From assembly GCA_003448835.1 (NCBI GenBank), contig DLXM01000254.1, positions 1 to 6,841 of the forward strand: a stretch of DNA of 6,841 bases, read 5' to 3'. Position 1 is the stretch's first letter. The number at the start of each line of letters is the position of its first letter. Shown in pieces: positions 6,762 through 6,841 of the stretch. Position numbers and translations under genes: made by a program. The stretch comes from Bacteroidota bacterium. Lineage in GTDB: Bacteria; Bacteroidota; Rhodothermia; Balneolales; HLUCCA01. The notes beneath the pieces were generated by a model, which made no database searches, had not been told where the DNA came from, and saw only the letters and a program-made list of their open reading frames with translations.

Positions 6762-6765
6762 ACAT
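6733..6765 (-). other. Overlapping mini-ORF and clustered ATGs at the ligase start
   Basis: Three ATGs lie within 16 nt on the minus strand: 6765 (out of frame), 6761 and 6752 (both in the ligase frame). The first opens a 10-codon frame (MYGTYGKKTE, stop TAG ending at 6733) that overlaps the ligase start. A good GAGGTGA sits at 6795-6789, 23 nt before ATG 6765 and 27 nt before ATG 6761, too far for either. Initiation may be ambiguous or inefficient. This is probably incidental. Confidence 0.2.
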
Positions 6766-6841
6766 GTATTGACTGGATAAAATGATTTTCACCTCAAAGA
6801 ATGAGAATTCAACTCAAAAAGCAATAGAGAATGCCGAAAGT

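Noticed and set aside
6762..6841. End of an upstream minus-strand gene
   Set aside because: All three minus-strand frames meet stops within about 50 bp of the window edge, leaving only short tails with no recognisable sequence. I see only the GAGGTGA noted above and two CTCAAA words.

Overview
The window looks like chromosome from a marine-type member of the Bacteroidota/Balneolota/Rhodothermota group. The evidence is a secreted protease ending in a typical type IX secretion (T9SS) type A sorting domain (the NYPNPFNP and YDITGR motifs), promoters of the TAnnTTTG type, mostly weak Shine-Dalgarno sequences, and an AT-leaning base composition. The exact lineage is an inference. No tRNA, rRNA, CRISPR array or intact mobile element is visible.

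Layout. Positions 1-3412 (minus strand) hold a two-gene unit: a small predicted lipoprotein (3412 to 2984), then 12 bp later a large subtilisin-like (S8) protease (2971 to beyond base 1; 990 codons visible, only the last few missing). Positions 3413-3702 are a divergent intergenic region with short direct repeats next to the lipoprotein gene and a phosphate-regulon-like operator plus promoter facing right. Positions 3703-5433 (plus strand) encode a Na+/phosphate cotransporter with a C-terminal PhoU-like domain. Positions 5434-5639 are a 3' intergenic region ending in a strong rho-independent terminator. Positions 5640-6761 (minus strand) encode a YbdK-type carboxylate-amine ligase (GCS2 family), convergent with the transporter; its stop codon overlaps the T-run of the terminator.

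How the genes may work together. The most interesting point is the left-hand pair. The C-terminal half of the lipoprotein resembles the protease's own inhibitory prodomain (I9-like): both have an ILR-type strand, an NG-x-I-x-x-R strand, and the same closing RKPLN[N/D] tail, and the lipoprotein stops exactly there. This suggests a membrane-anchored, free-standing prodomain that could chaperone or inhibit the protease before T9SS export. The second point is a run of four 11-bp-phased TGnTA half-sites ending 8 bp before a TAATTTTG promoter element, which is PHO-box geometry, upstream of the phosphate transporter. The ligase shows no functional link to its neighbours beyond convergent packing.
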